Shown here in pieces: positions 17,989 through 26,458 of a stretch of 64,000 nucleotides of DNA. The notes under the pieces were generated by a model that was given only the letters and a program-made list of their open reading frames with translations, ran no database searches and was not told the DNA's origin. The stretch spans positions 124,001 to 188,000 of the forward strand of contig JAEPQK010000004.1 of NCBI GenBank assembly GCA_017640615.1, in the 5' to 3' direction. Every line of letters starts with the position of its first letter. The first letter of the stretch is position 1. The position numbers and the translations under genes are program-made. Source of the stretch: Rhizobiaceae bacterium. GTDB lineage: Bacteria; Pseudomonadota; Alphaproteobacteria; Rhizobiales; Rhizobiaceae.

Positions 17989-18603
17989 TCAGGTTTCGTA
18001 TTTTTCGAGAAATGCCTCCGCCGAAAGCGAACGGAAATCGTCCAGCGCTTCACGGAGTCGTTGGTGGTCCCAGTCCCACCAGGCGAGCGCCTGATAGCGC
18101 TCTGCTATCGGCGCTTCGAAGCGTGGGCGGATCGGTTTCGCCGGCACGCCGCCGACAATCGTGTAAGGCGCGACATCCTTGGTCACGACTGCACCGGCGC
18201 CAACCACCGCGCCGTCGCCCACGGTGACCCCTGGCACCACGGTCGAGCCGTGACCGAACCATGTGTCATTGCCGACCCGCACCATGTTTTCCCGCCGCCA
18301 GTCGAAGAACTCGGCTTCTTGGTCGGCATCCTCCCAATAGTCGGATGCGCGGTAGGTGAAATGGTGCAGCGTCGGCCGCCAGGTCGGGTGATTGGTGGCG
18401 TTGAACCGCACGTTGGAGGCGATGTTGGCAAACTTGCCGATCTCGGCGCACCAGGCGCTGCAATCCTGCATCATGTAGGAATAGTCGCCGAGCACACTGT
18501 CATGCACCCGGCAGCGATCGGCGATCTCGGTGTAGCGGCCGAGCGTCGATCCCGAGACCTCGGCGGTCGGATGAACGAGTGGCTCCTCGCTGTATTTGGT
18601 CAT
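17989..18603 (-). CDS. Phosphonate metabolism hexapeptide-repeat transferase
   Basis: 204 residues from the ATG at 18603, which overlaps the phnL stop as ATGA; a longer open frame to 19194 is only phnL read in another frame. Left-handed beta-helix acyltransferase repeats are visible ([66 protein letters not shown]), ending with the catalytic-type HHRL/DDF segments of xenobiotic acetyltransferases. A member of this family is regularly linked to C-P lyase genes and may acylate aminophosphonates, replacing PhnO. That role is inference from the family context. Confidence 0.85.
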   Translation of the reverse strand: MTKYSEEPLVHPTAEVSGSTLGRYTEIADRCRVHDSVLGDYSYMMQDCSAWCAEIGKFANIASNVRFNATNHPTWRPTLHHFTYRASDYWEDADQEAEFFDWRRENMVRVGNDTWFGHGSTVVPGVTVGDGAVVGAGAVVTKDVAPYTIVGGVPAKPIRPRFEAPIAERYQALAWWDWDHQRLREALDDFRSLSAEAFLEKYET

Positions 18604-19313
18604 GCCGCGGCTTCTCCGGGTGCGAACTCGGTCACGTCGATGACGCGGTCGGCCACCGCATCGCGCACATCGTGATCGTGGAAAATGCCGAGCAGCGCGA
18701 CACCGCCTGCCTTCTTCTCCGCGATCATCTCGACCACCACCTTGCGGTTCGCCGCGTCGAGCGAAGCGGTCGGCTCGTCCAGCAGCAGGATCGGGTGGTC
18801 CGTGATGAAGCCGCGCGCAATGTTGACGCGCTGCTGCTCGCCACCAGAAAAGGTCGCCGGCGGCAGTTCCCAAAGCCGTTCTGGCAGATTGAGCCGGCTC
18901 AGCATCTCGCGGGCGCGCGCCTCGGCCTTCTCGCGGTCGATGCCGCGCGACACGAGCGGCTCCGCTACAACATCGACCGCCGCCACGCGCGGAATGGTGC
19001 GCAGAAACTGGCTGACATAGCCGATCGTATCGCGGCGAATGGCGATCACCACACGAGGATCGGCCTTGGCGAGATCGACAAGCTCGCCGTGATGAGCGAC
19101 GATTATCTGGCCAGTGTCGACGGCATAATTGCCGTAGAGCATCTTCACGATCGAGCTTTTGCCGGCACCTGACGGGCCGCCGAGCACGGCGCACTCGCCT
19201 GCCCGCAGCGAAAACGAGACATTCTCCACGACGCCAAGCCGCACACTGCCTCGCAGGTGCATGGTGAAGCTTTTGCCGACTTCGGAAACGACGAGCGGAG
19301 TGGCCATTGTCAC
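18600..19313 (-). CDS. phnL: C-P lyase system ATP-binding protein PhnL
   Basis: 237 residues. ABC-type nucleotide-binding protein needed for ribose 1-phosphonate triphosphate formation with PhnGHI. It has Walker [11 protein letters not shown] (about 39-48), signature [15 protein letters not shown], Walker [13 protein letters not shown] and H-loop IFHDHDVRD. The first residues, [27 protein letters not shown], match PhnL rather than transport ATPases. It lies 60 bases after phnK. Confidence 0.94.
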   Translation of the reverse strand: MTMATPLVVSEVGKSFTMHLRGSVRLGVVENVSFSLRAGECAVLGGPSGAGKSSIVKMLYGNYAVDTGQIIVAHHGELVDLAKADPRVVIAIRRDTIGYVSQFLRTIPRVAAVDVVAEPLVSRGIDREKAEARAREMLSRLNLPERLWELPPATFSGGEQQRVNIARGFITDHPILLLDEPTASLDAANRKVVVEMIAEKKAGGVALLGIFHDHDVRDAVADRVIDVTEFAPGEAAA

Positions 19314-19373
19314 ATCTTTCTCTTGCGTATCATCTGGTCCGAAATCCGGTATCCGCGATTCCAGATTATGCGG

Positions 19374-20150
19374 CTAAACCTGCAGGATCGAAGAAACGAG
19401 AAGCTGGGTGTAGGGCTGGCGCGGATCGTCCAGCACCCGGTCGGTGAGGCCGGTCTCAACGACCGCGCCGTCCTTCATCACCATTATCCGGTGCGACAGG
19501 AGCCGCGCGACGGCAAGGTCGTGGGTCACCACGATCGCCGCGAGACCAAGCTCGGATACGAGCCCGCGCAACAGATCGAGCAGCCGCGCCTGCACCGACA
19601 CATCGAGGCCGCCGGTCGGCTCGTCCATGAATATGAGGCGCGGGCTGGTCACCAGGTTGCGTGCGATCTGAAGCCGCTGGCGCATGCCGCCGGAGAAGGC
19701 GCGGGGCTGGTCGTCAACCCGGTCCTCCGCGATTTCGACGCGCTCCAGCCAGTCGATCGCGGTTTCGCGGATACGGCCATAATGCCGGTCGCCGACAGCC
19801 ATCAGCCGCTCACCGACATTGGCACCGGCTGAAACTGTCATTCTGAGACCATCGGCCGGGTTTTGATGCACGAAGCCCCAGTCGGTGCGCATCAGGAAGC
19901 GCCGCTCGGCCTCGTTCATGCGATAGAGGTCGCGCCAGACCTCGTCGCGCATGCGGTATGAAACCGTGCCGGACGAAGGCAGCAGGCGGGTCGAAACGCA
20001 GTTGAGCAGCGTTGTCTTGCCGGAGCCGGACTCGCCGACAACCGCCAGTACCTCACCGGGCCATAATTCGAAACTGACATCCTGGCAGCCGACGCGTGGG
20101 CCGTAGGATTTCGACAGAGACGTCACGCGCAGAAGCGGTTCATCTTTCAT
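19374..20150 (-). CDS. phnK: C-P lyase complex ATP-binding protein PhnK
   Basis: 258 residues. ABC-type ATPase that binds the PhnJ face of the core complex. It has Walker A GESGSGKTT (about 38-46), the PhnK-typical LLPSSGTVSYRMRDEVWRDLYRMNEAERRFLMRTDWGFVHQNP, signature FSGGMRQRLQIARNL and Walker B LIFMDEPTGGLDVSVQA. Its ATG overlaps the phnJ stop. The Shine-Dalgarno GGGGAGGG before it belongs to the inserted palindromic repeat at 20154-20283, so the repeat now provides its translation signal. Confidence 0.94.
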   Translation of the reverse strand: MKDEPLLRVTSLSKSYGPRVGCQDVSFELWPGEVLAVVGESGSGKTTLLNCVSTRLLPSSGTVSYRMRDEVWRDLYRMNEAERRFLMRTDWGFVHQNPADGLRMTVSAGANVGERLMAVGDRHYGRIRETAIDWLERVEIAEDRVDDQPRAFSGGMRQRLQIARNLVTSPRLIFMDEPTGGLDVSVQARLLDLLRGLVSELGLAAIVVTHDLAVARLLSHRIMVMKDGAVVETGLTDRVLDDPRQPYTQLLVSSILQV

Positions 20151-21136
20151 GGGTTTCCCTCCCCTTTGAGGGGAGGGTGGCCAATCGCCGAAGGCAGTTG
20201 GCCGGGTGGGGTCGCCATGGGCCGAGCGCCAACGGCGCCACCCCCCTCCGCCGCCTGCGGCGGCACCTCCCCCTCGGAGGAAACCTGCCGCGTTTCACAA
20301 TGGTCGGTGTCGGAGCACACGAACATCCGCCCGCCGGCGTCATCGAGGATCACCTCGTCGAGATAGACATTCTCCGCCCCGCACAATGCGCATGGCCTGT
20401 CGAATTTCTGCACTTCGAACGGGTGGTCCTCGAAGTCGAGGCTCACCACGTTGGTGTAGGGCGGGATGGCATAGATGCGCTTCTCGCGCCCCGCGCCGAA
20501 CAGCTGCAGTGCCGCCGACATATGCATTTTCGGGTTGTCGAATTTCGGCGTCGGCGACGGGTCCATCACATAACGCCGTTCCACTTTTACAGGGTAGGCA
20601 TAGGTCGTCGCGATGTGCCCGTGGCGCGCAATGTCCTCATAGAGCTTCACATGCATGAGGCCGTATTCCTCAAGCGCGTGCATTTTGCGCGTCTCCGTCT
20701 CTCGCGGCTCCAGGAACCGCAGCGGCTCCGGGATAGGCACCTGATAGACCAGCACCTGCCCTTCGCCGAGTGGATGCTCGGGAATGCGGTGCCGCGTCTG
20801 GATCACGGTCGCATCGGCCGTCGAGGTCGTGACCGGCACCTTGGCCACTTTCTGGAAGAAGGCGCGAATCGAGACCGCATTGGTTGTGTCGTCAGCGCCC
20901 TGGTCGATCACCTTCAGCGTGTCGTCCGGCCCAATGATCGAAGCTGTCACCTGCACGCCGCCCGTGCCCCAGCCATAGGGCATCGGCATCTCGCGGCTGG
21001 CGAAGGGTACCTGATAGCCAGGGATGGCAATCCCTTTCAGGATCGCGCGCCGGATCATCCGTTTTGTTTGCTCATCGAGATAGGCGAAATTGTAGGTGGC
21101 AATTTCTGCGGCAGCTGCAACATTTGCGCTCACCAT
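20147..21136 (-). CDS. phnJ: Carbon-phosphorus lyase PhnJ with repeat-derived C-terminal tail
   Basis: 329 residues. Radical SAM enzyme that breaks the C-P bond of ribose 1-phosphonate 5-phosphate. The CX2CX21CX5C motif is intact (Cys249, Cys252, Cys274, Cys280), and the glycyl-radical glycine equivalent to E. coli Gly32 is Gly40 in IPGYQVPF. The conserved protein ends near residue 284. The last 45 residues (from VSSEGEVPPQ to HPPLKGEGNP) are translated from the palindromic repeat between phnJ and phnK and are Pro/Gly/Ala-rich. The start is supported by CAGGAG. The enzyme should work, but the tail sits close to the iron-sulfur end and to the PhnK contact. Confidence 0.95.
   Translation of the reverse strand: MVSANVAAAAEIATYNFAYLDEQTKRMIRRAILKGIAIPGYQVPFASREMPMPYGWGTGGVQVTASIIGPDDTLKVIDQGADDTTNAVSIRAFFQKVAKVPVTTSTADATVIQTRHRIPEHPLGEGQVLVYQVPIPEPLRFLEPRETETRKMHALEEYGLMHVKLYEDIARHGHIATTYAYPVKVERRYVMDPSPTPKFDNPKMHMSAALQLFGAGREKRIYAIPPYTNVVSLDFEDHPFEVQKFDRPCALCGAENVYLDEVILDDAGGRMFVCSDTDHCETRQVSSEGEVPPQAAEGGGAVGARPMATPPGQLPSAIGHPPLKGEGNP
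20154..20283. repeat. Palindromic repeat element, copy A (phnJ/phnK junction)
   Basis: About 130 bases bounded by TTTCCCTCCCC and CCCTCGGAGGAAAC, beginning with the hairpin-forming TCCCCTTTGAGGGGAGGGTGGCC and containing CCAATCGCCGAAGGCAGTTGG and G+C-rich dyads. It shares its ends and layout with copies at 38929-39097 and 51405-51551. Read on the minus strand it encodes the last ~45 codons of PhnJ, and its end carries the phnK ribosome-binding site. It does not encode a transposase, so it must be moved in trans if it is mobile. Confidence 0.8.
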
Positions 21137-21165
21137 GCGTTGTCTCCTGAAGGATGGAGATTGAA

Positions 21166-21279
21166 ATGGATATTCTCATCATCGCGGCGGTCGCCGCTCT
21201 GCTGCTTACGGCCTATCTGATCTATCGAGGTTATGCAGCGAGAGCTCGCGGCCGCAGAACGCCCGATCAGGAACGCTAG
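21166..21279 (+). CDS. Possible 37-residue membrane microprotein, antisense to the phn operon
   Basis: A small frame on the opposite strand fills the 148-base gap between phnI and phnJ. It has AGGATGGAG about 8 bases before the ATG, a single hydrophobic helix (LIIAAVAALLLTAYLIY, about residues 4-20) and a short basic, hydrophilic tail ending in RRTPDQER. The topology rule (positive side inside) is satisfied. No family is recognised. It could be a chance frame, but the gap itself is unusual because phnI and phnJ are normally adjacent. It has the form of a type I toxin-like or small regulatory membrane peptide, though there is no evidence for either function. Confidence 0.35.
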   Translation: MDILIIAAVAALLLTAYLIYRGYAARARGRRTPDQER

Positions 21280-21284
21280 GTCGG

Positions 21285-22382
21285 TCATTCCGCTGCCTCT
21301 TTGTGTTCGGTCGCGGCCTGCCTGGCCTCGGCGCGCATGCGCCGCACAAGATCGAGTTCGGCCTGGAAGTCGACGTAATGCGGCAGCTTCAGGTGCTCCA
21401 CGAAGCCGGTCGCCTGCACGTTGTCGGAATGCGAAATGACGAATTCCTCGTCCTGCGCCGGTGCAACGATGTCTTCGCCGAGCTCGGACGTGCGTAGCGC
21501 CCGGTCGCATAGCGACATCGCCATTGCCTTTCGCTCCGACTGACCGAATACCAGCCCGTAGCCGCGCGTAAACTGCGGCGGCGCCTTGGCCGACCCTTTG
21601 AACTGGTTGACCATCTGGCACTCCGTCACTTGTATGCGACCAAGCGGAACGGGGAAGGGCAGTTCGGGCACGTCGAGTTCGAAGTCGATTTCGCCGATCC
21701 GGATCTCGCCGACAAACGGATGACTGCGTGCATAGCCACGCTGGGTGGAATAGGCGAGAGCGAGAAGAAAACCTTCGTCGCCGCGTGCCAGCGCCTGCAG
21801 CCGCGCATCGCGCTCCAGCGGAAACTCCAGCGCCTCGCGGGAGATGTCGGCAACCGGCTTACCCTGCGGAACTGCGCCGTCCTCTTCGATCAGCTCTTCA
21901 TGCGCCAGAATGTCGGTCACCCGCGGCATCGCGCCGTCGTCGGCCTCTCGGCTTTCAGGTGTTTCGGGGTCTAGTCCAGCCGCGATCTCCGGCTCCAGCA
22001 GCCGGTGCGTATAGTCGAATGTCGGCCCCAGAAGCTGGCCACCCGGCATGTCCTTGTAGGTCGCCGAAATGCGCCGCTCGACCAGCATCGCGCCGGTGTC
22101 GGCGGCACGCGTATAGCCGAAACGTGGCAGCGTGGTGCGAAAGGCGCGCACCAGAAACACCGCCTCGATCATGTCGCCGCGCGCCTGCGTGATCGCAAGC
22201 GCCGCCAACTCCCTGTCGTAAAGCGAGCCCTCCGCCATCACTCGGTCGACGCCAAGCGCCAGCTGCTCAACGATTTGGTCGAGCCTCAGTGCCGGCACGG
22301 AGCGGTCGCCGCGCCGCTTGTCGGCGAGCAGCCGGTGCGCATTGCGGATCGCCGCTTCGCCGCCCTTCACCGCGACATACAT
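21285..22382 (-). CDS. phnI: C-P lyase core complex subunit PhnI
   Basis: 365 residues. Nucleosidase-type subunit that, with PhnG, PhnH and PhnL, couples phosphonate to the ribose of ATP. Typical sequence includes MYVAVKGGEAAIRNAHRLLADKRRGD near the N-terminus, EGSLYDRELAALAITQARGDMIEAVFLVRAFRTTLPRFGY, and the C-terminal VQATGFVEHLKLPHYVDFQAELDLVRRMR. GGAGGC precedes the ATG, 3 bases after the phnH stop. It is followed by a 148-base gap before phnJ instead of the usual close spacing. Confidence 0.95.
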   Translation of the reverse strand: MYVAVKGGEAAIRNAHRLLADKRRGDRSVPALRLDQIVEQLALGVDRVMAEGSLYDRELAALAITQARGDMIEAVFLVRAFRTTLPRFGYTRAADTGAMLVERRISATYKDMPGGQLLGPTFDYTHRLLEPEIAAGLDPETPESREADDGAMPRVTDILAHEELIEEDGAVPQGKPVADISREALEFPLERDARLQALARGDEGFLLALAYSTQRGYARSHPFVGEIRIGEIDFELDVPELPFPVPLGRIQVTECQMVNQFKGSAKAPPQFTRGYGLVFGQSERKAMAMSLCDRALRTSELGEDIVAPAQDEEFVISHSDNVQATGFVEHLKLPHYVDFQAELDLVRRMRAEARQAATEHKEAAE

Positions 22383-22385
22383 GGC

Positions 22386-23003
22386 TCAGCCTCCGTTTGG
22401 TTGATTGATGCGCGTGCTCCGCGGAAGGCCGCACACTGCATCTGGCCCGGCAAAGATGACATCCACGCCGCGAGGGAAGCGCGCCCGGTTCTGTTTCCAT
22501 TGTTCGGCAAAGTGGCGGGGCAGCGGCGCAGGCGCGATCTCAACCTGATCGAGAATGCCGGGACCGGCGAGTTGCAACGCATCGCCGGTTTCGAAGCCGG
22601 CTACCTGTATGATAATCGTCGCTGACCGGTCAGGGTATTCCTGGCTACCCTGCGCGAAATTTTCGAGCGCGATCAGCTCCGCCGGGTTTGAGCAGAAGAC
22701 GAAATGGGCTTCCGAAGGCGTGCGCACGATCGGCGCTCCGGTGTGGAAGGCGAGCCACGACCCGACGGCTTCTGAAACCGTCAGTGCGGTGTCCAGCCAC
22801 ACCGGCGTGTCATGGTCGCAAAGCGTCAGAGCGATGGCGCCGGCACTTGACGAAAGCGGGCCCGGCGGCGCAAGCAATTCGCGAAGCGCCTGCACCGTAC
22901 CTGGCCGCGCCATCGCATCCATGATGCGGCGAAATGTGCTTTGCGCACCGAACACGGGTTCGGAAAATGCACCGCCAACGCTGTCGAGATCGCCAGTCAT
23001 CAA
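22386..23003 (-). CDS. phnH: C-P lyase subunit PhnH
   Basis: 205 residues. Structural subunit of the C-P lyase core complex, a PLP-transferase fold without cofactor. Recognised by FSEPVFGAQSTFRRIMDAMARPGTVQAL, the family's N-terminal signature, by AIALTLCDHDTPVWLD, and by the C-terminal WKQNRARFPRGVDVIFAG. Its start overlaps the phnG stop as ATGA. Confidence 0.94.
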   Translation of the reverse strand: MMTGDLDSVGGAFSEPVFGAQSTFRRIMDAMARPGTVQALRELLAPPGPLSSSAGAIALTLCDHDTPVWLDTALTVSEAVGSWLAFHTGAPIVRTPSEAHFVFCSNPAELIALENFAQGSQEYPDRSATIIIQVAGFETGDALQLAGPGILDQVEIAPAPLPRHFAEQWKQNRARFPRGVDVIFAGPDAVCGLPRSTRINQPNGG

Positions 23004-23455
23004 TCCTCTCCACGAACCATGGTGAAGAAGTCGACCCGCGTTGCGGCCGTTTGCTCTTTCGTCTGAGTATCCGCGGCTTCAAGCTCGCGCGCCAGCGGTT
23101 TGATCACTTCGGTGGCGAGCCTCGGCTGCAGGCTCTCATCTTGCCAGAGCGCGTCGAACAGGGCTGCGATGCGCGACTTCTCCTTATCGCGCCCAAGAGC
23201 ATAGGAGTGGCCGACCGCACCGCCTGCAAGCTTCACGGTTGCCCGGGTCACGGTCACCTCGCCGACATTGAAAGGCGATCCGCCGCCGCCGATGCGCCCG
23301 CGCACTGTAACGAGCCCGGTTTCGGGCCCGCGTACGATTTTATGCTCGGTTTCCAGCTTGGCGTCGCTCCACAGCGCTTTCAGGCGCTCTCCCGGGGCGC
23401 GTGCGAGCGTGGCCATGTTAGCTTGCCGGACCTGTTCGTCCGCTCCTTCGCGCAC
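23000..23455 (-). CDS. phnG: C-P lyase subunit PhnG
   Basis: 151 residues from a GTG at 23455, preceded by AGGAG at 6 bases; the first in-frame ATG (23416) has no such site and would give an unusually short protein. First gene of phnGHIJKL. Family sequence includes RQANMATLARAPGERLKALW, GPETGLVTVRGRIGGGGSPFNVGEVTVTRATV and GHSYALGRDKEKSRIAALFDAL. The upstream region holds a palindromic operator and a Pho-box-like repeat. Confidence 0.93.
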   Translation of the reverse strand: MREGADEQVRQANMATLARAPGERLKALWSDAKLETEHKIVRGPETGLVTVRGRIGGGGSPFNVGEVTVTRATVKLAGGAVGHSYALGRDKEKSRIAALFDALWQDESLQPRLATEVIKPLARELEAADTQTKEQTAATRVDFFTMVRGED

Positions 23456-23478
23456 TGCGCTCTCCTGCTTGCATCAAT

Positions 23479-23502
23479 ATTTGTCTAGTTATATAGACAA
23501 AT
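23479..23502. promoter_or_regulatory. PhnF operator candidate
   Basis: ATTTGTCTA-N6-TAGACAAAT, a perfect 9-6-9 inverted repeat 24 bases before the phnG start in the phnG/phnF divergent region. GT-CTA/TAG-AC half-sites fit the GT-N-TA-N-AC style of HutC-type GntR regulators, the subfamily of the adjacent PhnF. Confidence 0.65.
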
Positions 23503-23535
23503 ACACAAATCACATGCACCGTGTAAATCCCCGGT

Positions 23536-23553
23536 GTGACGCTGGCATGACAG
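23536..23553 (-). promoter_or_regulatory. Pho box candidate upstream of phnG
   Basis: The minus strand reads CTGTCAT-GCCA-GCGTCAC: two 7-mers at an 11-base period, a close match to the PhoB consensus. It faces phnG about 80 bases upstream of its start, nearly the same distance as the phnC site. It also overlaps the phnF leader. Confidence 0.65.
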
Positions 23554-23564
23554 GAGGCGGGATT

Positions 23565-24314
23565 TTGGATCAGATGACGCCCGGAAGGATCGAGCGCCGC
23601 AGCGGCGTAGCGTTGTGGCGGCAGATCGCCGACCAAATTCGCCGGCTCGCCTCGGCGGGTGAGTTCGAGGAAGCGGGCAAGCTGCCGCCGGAGCTGGCGC
23701 TTGCCGAGCGCTTCGGTGTCAACCGCCACACCGTGCGTAGCGCGATCGCGCTTTTGGTGCAGGAAGGCGTGCTGCGCAGCGAGCAGGGCCGCGGTACGTT
23801 CGTTCAGGCCCGTCCGCGCCTTTCCTATCCCATTGGCACGCGCACCCGCTTTTCCGAAGGCCTCGCCAGCCAGACGCGTGAGCGTCTCGGCGTCTTGATT
23901 TCGAGCGCGCGAGAAACTGCGGGCAAATCGGTTGCCGACGCACTTGGCCTGCTTGAAGGCGCGCCGGTGATTAGGCTTGAGACGCGGGCCGAGGCTGACG
24001 GTCGCCCGCTGCTGCGCGGCACGAGTTGGTTCGACGCGACCCGCTTCGCCGGCATCGACGACAGCTACGCGGCGACGGGATCGATCACCGCCTCGCTGAA
24101 AGAGTTGGGCATTGAAGACTATACGCGCCAGTCCACGACGGTGACCGCCCAACTCGCCGATGGCGAAGACCTGGATGTTCTAAGGCTGTCGCCGGGCGCT
24201 GTGGTTCTGGTCACGGAGGCTGTGGACGCGGATATGGCCGGATGGCCGATTCAGTTCCTGCGCACGCGGTTTTCCGCCGACCGCGTAGAACTCAGAATTG
24301 GAAAAGATACTTAG
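23565..24314 (+). CDS. phnF: Phosphonate operon regulator PhnF (GntR family, HutC type)
   Basis: 249 residues from a TTG at 23565. This start is preferred because AGGAGG lies 7 bases before it, while ATGs at 23547 and 23574 are badly spaced. It has a GntR winged helix (about 10-80: VALWRQIADQIRRLASAGEFEEAGKLPPELALAERFGVNRHTVRSAIALLVQEGVLRSEQGRGTFV in separate motifs) and a UTRA effector domain (about 95-245: GLLEGAPVIRLETRAEADGRPLLRGTSWF and similar). Divergent from phnG. It probably represses the lyase operon at the 23479 palindrome. Confidence 0.92.
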   Translation: MDQMTPGRIERRSGVALWRQIADQIRRLASAGEFEEAGKLPPELALAERFGVNRHTVRSAIALLVQEGVLRSEQGRGTFVQARPRLSYPIGTRTRFSEGLASQTRERLGVLISSARETAGKSVADALGLLEGAPVIRLETRAEADGRPLLRGTSWFDATRFAGIDDSYAATGSITASLKELGIEDYTRQSTTVTAQLADGEDLDVLRLSPGAVVLVTEAVDADMAGWPIQFLRTRFSADRVELRIGKDT

Positions 24315-26458
24315 CCGCCTATGGCTTCGAGATTGTAGATGTCGAGCGAGCCCTTGAGCGTGTTGCGGCTGGAGAGACTCGACGCGCCGCGCGTCGCCGC
24401 ACCACCGCCTATATCCTTGAGCAACTGTCCGAAGTCACGCGGACCTGTTGCGGCTACAGCGCGCGTCTGAGTGCCGATCTGGTTGAGAAAACTGAGGTCG
24501 CTATGCACCGAGTTGCGGCCAGCCTCGCGCATCACCAGCACGAGCCGCCATAACCCCGTGCCGGCATCGGCGATGTCGCCCAATGCGCCCTTTATGTTTT
24601 CGCCGCGTTGAAAGCGCAGCCCAAGCATATGTTTGATCGAATAATTCGGCCCGATCAGAAGCATGTCCACGTCCACCGCGCGGGTCGATTGGTTGTCGAT
24701 GCTAAAGATGAGCTGGTCGCCGCGGGCCAGAACGGGAACAGCCGAGCGTTCGATCTGTTTCGCGGTACCGGCGTTCGCGGCCTGCTGTTCAAGCCCGAAG
24801 CGGACCTTGCCGCGATCGAGCTCGGAAAGCTCCGACAGTTGCGCCAGACTGGTGGCGCGGAACACCGCGACGAAGTTTTCCCGCAGTTGTGTTAGTTGTT
24901 CCGGCGTCATACCGCCGGCGAGCCTGATCGAGTGCGGCTTGTTGCCCGCTGCGGCCGGCAACTCCCCCCCGGGCGGCAGAAACCACAGCCGCGGCTCGTC
25001 GCCGCTTTCGCCTGCATAGAGTTCTTTCGTTGACGCAACGATCAACCGCAGGTCGGCCTGTTCGCCCGGCGACACGAGCGTCAGATTGGCAGGGAGCTGT
25101 TCGTCCGCAGCAATCTTCTCAATCTCGCGCCGCGCATAGGCCGTTGCATCGTCATGCGCGCTGCCGGGCAGGGCCGAGAGCTCGACGCGCAGCTGAAAGG
25201 TCAGTGGCTTTTCGACGATCCGAACCACCGCACTTGCGGGCAAATCGGCAAGCACTGGCGGGTTCAGCCCCGCATAGCGCGCCGGCGTCGCCTCGGCGGT
25301 CAGCGGATCGTTGGTGCGCACTCTCAGAAAGCCTAGTGCCTGCGCCTCGTCCGCCAGAGGGTCGGGCAGAACAGCCAATATTGCGCCGCGCTCCAGCCCC
25401 TGCAGTGCGCCGGCCCTGATCCGCGCTTTGCCGCTATCGACCTCGATTGGCCATGAAAGGTTCGACGCACGGTTCCTTTCGCCGAACACGACGCGGTCAA
25501 GTTCGCCTTCGAAAAGCGGCGTCGGCTTGGTGAAATTTCCGGCCGCATATCGATGCAGGATGCCCTGCGCCAATTCGCGATATGTGATGCCAGGGTTCTT
25601 GGCCAGAACGTCGAGCATCGTGTAGCTGAAGAGCCCGTATGTCCGCGCCTGCTCGGCACCGCGCGGCAGCGGCATTTCCGGCGTCTTTTCGATTGTCTGC
25701 GCCGCGTAGAATGCGGCCATGCCACCAATGTCGGGGCTCTCGCTTGGGGCCAGCGTAGCTTCGCGCGCCAAAGCCTCGCCTGCGTCAGGCGCGTCGCCGG
25801 GGGCAAATGGTTCGGGCAGCCAGCGATATTGCGTGCCCTCCGGCTCCGCACCCGAGGCTCGGGTAGCGGTGCTCGAATGGCAGCTGTCGAATACGATGAA
25901 AACAAATGCCCCTTTGGCGCGGATCGCGTCGAGCGCAGCCCCCAGATCGTCATCCACCAGGGCGTTGGGATATATGCCGTTCTCTGCGGGCATGGTGTCT
26001 GCCGGCAGGAAAATTTCGTCCAGCCCGTCGGGCTCCGATTGCGGATCGCGCGCCCTCCGACGTGAACCATGGCCGGCAAAGTGGATGTAAACGAAATCCC
26101 CGGCCGAAACGGCCTCCGCCAACGCATTCAACTTTGCGACAATCTCCGCAAGCGTCGGATCGCCGTCAGCGGCAATACCGCCATTGGCGAGGATCGTCAT
26201 ACGTTCGCGACTGAATCCAAGCTCCGGCGTTGCCAGCAGATATCGCGACATGAGATCGACGTCGTTTGCCGGCCCGTCGAGTGCGGCGTCTTCGCCAAGT
26301 AGCGGGTAGTCGTTCACCGCGATAAACAGTGCATGCTTTTCGGCGAGCGCCGGCGCGCCCGGCAACCAGATTAGACAGGCGGTCAACGCGACCAGAATGA
26401 CGCGCTGCAGTTCTCTCAGTCCGACCTCAGGCCGGTCAGGGACGAATGATCTCGACAT
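24311..26458 (-). CDS. Exported caspase-like protease with C-terminal DUF4384-type domain
   Basis: 715 residues from the ATG at 26458; a TTG at 26467 is possible, and neither has a clear ribosome-binding site. It has a signal peptide or anchor (about 17-40, to APALAE). The peptidase C14 domain spans about 41-290: KHALFIAVNDYP, catalytic His130 in HFAGHGS and catalytic Cys193 in FDSCHSS, so the dyad is intact. The middle is of unknown fold, and the C-terminal ~150 residues (DQLIFSIDNQSTRAVDVDMLLIGPNY and onward) resemble DUF4384. It overlaps the upstream caspase gene by 23 bases, so they are co-translated. Substrate and activator are unknown. Confidence 0.85.
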   Translation of the reverse strand: MSRSFVPDRPEVGLRELQRVILVALTACLIWLPGAPALAEKHALFIAVNDYPLLGEDAALDGPANDVDLMSRYLLATPELGFSRERMTILANGGIAADGDPTLAEIVAKLNALAEAVSAGDFVYIHFAGHGSRRRARDPQSEPDGLDEIFLPADTMPAENGIYPNALVDDDLGAALDAIRAKGAFVFIVFDSCHSSTATRASGAEPEGTQYRWLPEPFAPGDAPDAGEALAREATLAPSESPDIGGMAAFYAAQTIEKTPEMPLPRGAEQARTYGLFSYTMLDVLAKNPGITYRELAQGILHRYAAGNFTKPTPLFEGELDRVVFGERNRASNLSWPIEVDSGKARIRAGALQGLERGAILAVLPDPLADEAQALGFLRVRTNDPLTAEATPARYAGLNPPVLADLPASAVVRIVEKPLTFQLRVELSALPGSAHDDATAYARREIEKIAADEQLPANLTLVSPGEQADLRLIVASTKELYAGESGDEPRLWFLPPGGELPAAAGNKPHSIRLAGGMTPEQLTQLRENFVAVFRATSLAQLSELSELDRGKVRFGLEQQAANAGTAKQIERSAVPVLARGDQLIFSIDNQSTRAVDVDMLLIGPNYSIKHMLGLRFQRGENIKGALGDIADAGTGLWRLVLVMREAGRNSVHSDLSFLNQIGTQTRAVAATGPRDFGQLLKDIGGGAATRGASSLSSRNTLKGSLDIYNLEAIGG

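Noticed and set aside
17989-19194. Open frame of 401 codons that appears to fuse an Arg-rich protein to the hexapeptide transferase
   Set aside because: The first half is phnL read in another frame; the real transferase starts at 18603 in an ATGA overlap.
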